Of a DNA stretch of 13,950 nt, positions 12,181-13,950 are shown piece by piece. Origin of the DNA: an uncultured Akkermansia sp. GTDB taxonomy: Bacteria; Verrucomicrobiota; Verrucomicrobiia; Verrucomicrobiales; Akkermansiaceae. The stretch spans positions 1 through 13,950 of the forward strand of contig CAAFXA010000217.1 in assembly GCA_900766865.1 (NCBI GenBank), read 5' to 3'. Both the position numbers and the translations under genes were made by a program. Each line of letters opens with the position of its first letter. Within the stretch, counting starts at the first letter, position 1. The notes beneath the pieces were generated by a model. It saw nothing but the letters and a program-made list of their open reading frames with translations, searched no databases and was not told the origin of the DNA.

Positions 12181-13950
12181 TTACTTTTTAGTGACATTTC
12201 GCATATTGGCCTGTCTCTTCTGTTCCTCGAGGGCCTTCTGCTGCTCTTCCATCATACGCTGCATGCGGTCGAGGAAGCCGCCCTTTTTGGGCTGCTTGCG
12301 CTGCTTGGGGTCAACCTTTTCCAGCGTGGGCTGGGGCAGGCGGCGGATGATGAGTGTCTGGATGATGGAGATGATGTTGGTGGTGGTCCAGTACAGAGCC
12401 AGAGCGCTGGGATAGGTGTAACAGAAGAGGAAGAACATGACGGGCATGAACTTCATAATCTTCTGCTGGGTGGGGTCACCGGCCTGCGGTGTCATCTTCA
12501 TCATCGCAATCATGGAGGCGGCCATAATGAAGGGCAGCACATTGATGGCGGGCTCCCAGCCCATGATGGTGAAGGGCAGGGTGCAGACGGTATCCATCTG
12601 CGAAAGGTCGCTTACCCAGCCCAGGAAGGGGGCGCCACGCAGTTCTGCAGCAGTCTGCAGCACATAGAAGAAGGCAAAGAAGATGGGAATCTGCAGGAAC
12701 ATGGGCAGACAGCCACCGAAGGGGGAGATGCCGTACTGGCGGTACAGGTTCATCATCTCCATGGAAACCTTCTGCTGGTCGTTGGGGTATTTTTCCTTCA
12801 GCTCCTTCATCATGGGCTGCAGAAGGCTCATGCGCTTCATGCTCATGTAGCTCTTGCGGTAGAGCGGCCAGATGACGAGGCGTACCACGAATGTCATGGC
12901 CACAATGGCCCAGCCCCAGTTGCCGAACCAGCTGTGGAAGATGTTGATGAGCCAGTTCATGGGATAGCTGATGAGGTAGAGCCAGCCATAGTCCATAATC
13001 TGCTCAATCTTGGGGATGTCGTGCGTCATGTCCTCCAACATGAGGTTCAACTTGGGACCGGTGAAGATCTTATAAGACAGGGAGCGTACGCCACCGGGCA
13101 TATCGGCTGTCTTGGGGGCGAGGGTGAACTCCGGGATGCCGATACCCATTTCCACGCCATCTACCTCTTCGTTCGTGACGGGCAACTTGTAGCGTGTGGG
13201 GGCTGCGTACCAGGCGTTGTTGCCACTGTTGCTATCGGGCATCACAACGGTGGAGTAGTACTGGCTCATGGTGCCCACCCACTCGAGCTTCTTGTTGTCG
13301 GTTACATACAGACGGGATTTGGCTGCACCGAAGAAGGGGTCGAAGGAGCCGCGGTTTTCTTTGCAGAAGTCACCATTCTCCAGCATGATGTAGTGAGTGT
13401 AGATGTTGCCTTCGGAATGATTGAGCTGGCTCATGCCGCCGGCGTAGAGACCCCAGTTAGTGGCGTTTCGCGGGATGCTGCCCACATTCTGCACGTCTAC
13501 AGTGAGGTTGAGCACATAGGCATTGCCATCCACTGTGCGCTCACCCTGCTGCAGGGGTGCAAGAGAGTATATTTTGCGAACCAGCAGGTCGCCCATACGA
13601 GTGAAGATGGCTACCTGCTTGTCGTTGGTCAGCTCGGGAATCACGTCGTACTTGGTCTGGTCGAAGGCGGGTTCGGACGTATTGCTCAGGCGGAACATGA
13701 GGGTGCCGATGCCCTGAGGAACATTGCCGTTGATGCTCACGTCGCCACGCAGCTCCTCTTTGGTGCTGTTGATAGCCTGGCCGAGCATGTCCACGCATTT
13801 CACGCTGCCGCCGATGTCCTGGATGTTGTAGCGGGCAACGGGCTTGCCTTCAGCATCGCGGGAGGTGAGGGTGGCTATGACCTGCGGAACGGGTGTTGCC
13901 GGGGTAACGTAGGCCGGGGTAGCAGGGGTGGTTTCTGCTGCTGGCTGTGC
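12181..13950 (-). CDS. yidC: Membrane protein insertase YidC (5' end outside the window)
   Basis: YidC inserts and folds inner-membrane proteins alone or with SecYEG. The frame stays open to the window edge: beyond the GTG at 13803, 49 further codons read through without a stop, including a Pro/Thr/Ala-rich linker and RYNIQDIGGSVKC. So the N-terminal first helix is missing and at least 589 residues are present. The first part is the large periplasmic beta domain of Gram-negative YidC. From about YLISYPMNWLINIFHSWFGNWGWAIVAMTFVVRLVIWPLY onward is the Oxa1 core, with the conserved membrane Arg in FVVRLVIWPL, the cytoplasmic hairpin (MKRMSLLQPMMKELKEKYPNDQQK), YGISPFGGCLPMFLQIPIFFAFFYVL, and the last helices ending YWTTTNIISIIQT. 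A basic coiled-coil tail (QRMMEEQQKALEEQKRQ) follows, typical of ribosome-contacting YidC ends. Confidence 0.96.
   Translation of the reverse strand, partial: AQPAAETTPATPAYVTPATPVPQVIATLTSRDAEGKPVARYNIQDIGGSVKCVDMLGQAINSTKEELRGDVSINGNVPQGIGTLMFRLSNTSEPAFDQTKYDVIPELTNDKQVAIFTRMGDLLVRKIYSLAPLQQGERTVDGNAYVLNLTVDVQNVGSIPRNATNWGLYAGGMSQLNHSEGNIYTHYIMLENGDFCKENRGSFDPFFGAAKSRLYVTDNKKLEWVGTMSQYYSTVVMPDSNSGNNAWYAAPTRYKLPVTNEEVDGVEMGIGIPEFTLAPKTADMPGGVRSLSYKIFTGPKLNLMLEDMTHDIPKIEQIMDYGWLYLISYPMNWLINIFHSWFGNWGWAIVAMTFVVRLVIWPLYRKSYMSMKRMSLLQPMMKELKEKYPNDQQKVSMEMMNLYRQYGISPFGGCLPMFLQIPIFFAFFYVLQTAAELRGAPFLGWVSDLSQMDTVCTLPFTIMGWEPAINVLPFIMAASMIAMMKMTPQAGDPTQQKIMKFMPVMFFLFCYTYPSALALYWTTTNIISIIQTLIIRRLPQPTLEKVDPKQRKQPKKGGFLDRMQRMMEEQQKALEEQKRQANMRNVTKK

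Overview
This is a chromosomal window of moderately high G+C content from a Gram-negative-type bacterium with an outer membrane, as shown by lipoproteins and a YidC with a large periplasmic domain. I infer Verrucomicrobiota, perhaps Akkermansia-like. The reasons are an spc-type ribosomal operon with no rpmD between rpsE and rplO, a SecY with an extra C-terminal helix, weak or absent Shine-Dalgarno sequences before several genes, and the style of the Ala-rich lipoproteins. The assignment is inferred from gene content and was not tested by a database search.

Layout. (1) 1-2525, plus strand: the end of the spc operon, with the 3' end of rpsE, then rplO, a 242-base structured gap, secY and a strong terminator. 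(2) 2569-3290: purN, with an unusual inverted repeat around its start codon, closed by two terminators, the second of them bidirectional. (3) 3314-6578: two divergent lipoprotein genes, one with an acidic tail and one with TPR repeats. The TPR gene is followed 11 bases later by nspC (carboxy(nor)spermidine decarboxylase), which carries a run of ten G in a conserved glycine loop. (4) 6626-7289: a stable-RNA block with a near-consensus promoter, tRNA-Arg(ACG), a terminator and tmRNA (ssrA) with its own terminator. (5) 7348-10511, minus strand: two overlapping genes of unknown function. The first-transcribed encodes an exported helical/TPR-like protein. The second encodes an exported protein with a PD-(D/E)XK nuclease-like signature followed by a long Gly/Ala-rich hydrophobic half. 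This pair is the best candidate for an undescribed system. (6) 10814-12160: metY (O-acetylhomoserine sulfhydrylase) and a bidirectional terminator. (7) 12181-13950, minus strand: yidC, running off the window's right edge.

Most of the window is housekeeping: translation (rpsE, rplO, tRNA, tmRNA), membrane insertion (secY, yidC), purine synthesis (purN), polyamine synthesis (nspC) and sulfur assimilation or methionine synthesis (metY). The envelope genes between them (two lipoproteins and the nuclease-like operon) are lineage-specific in appearance. Gene borders are unusually clean, with hairpin terminators after secY, purN, tRNA, tmRNA and metY.
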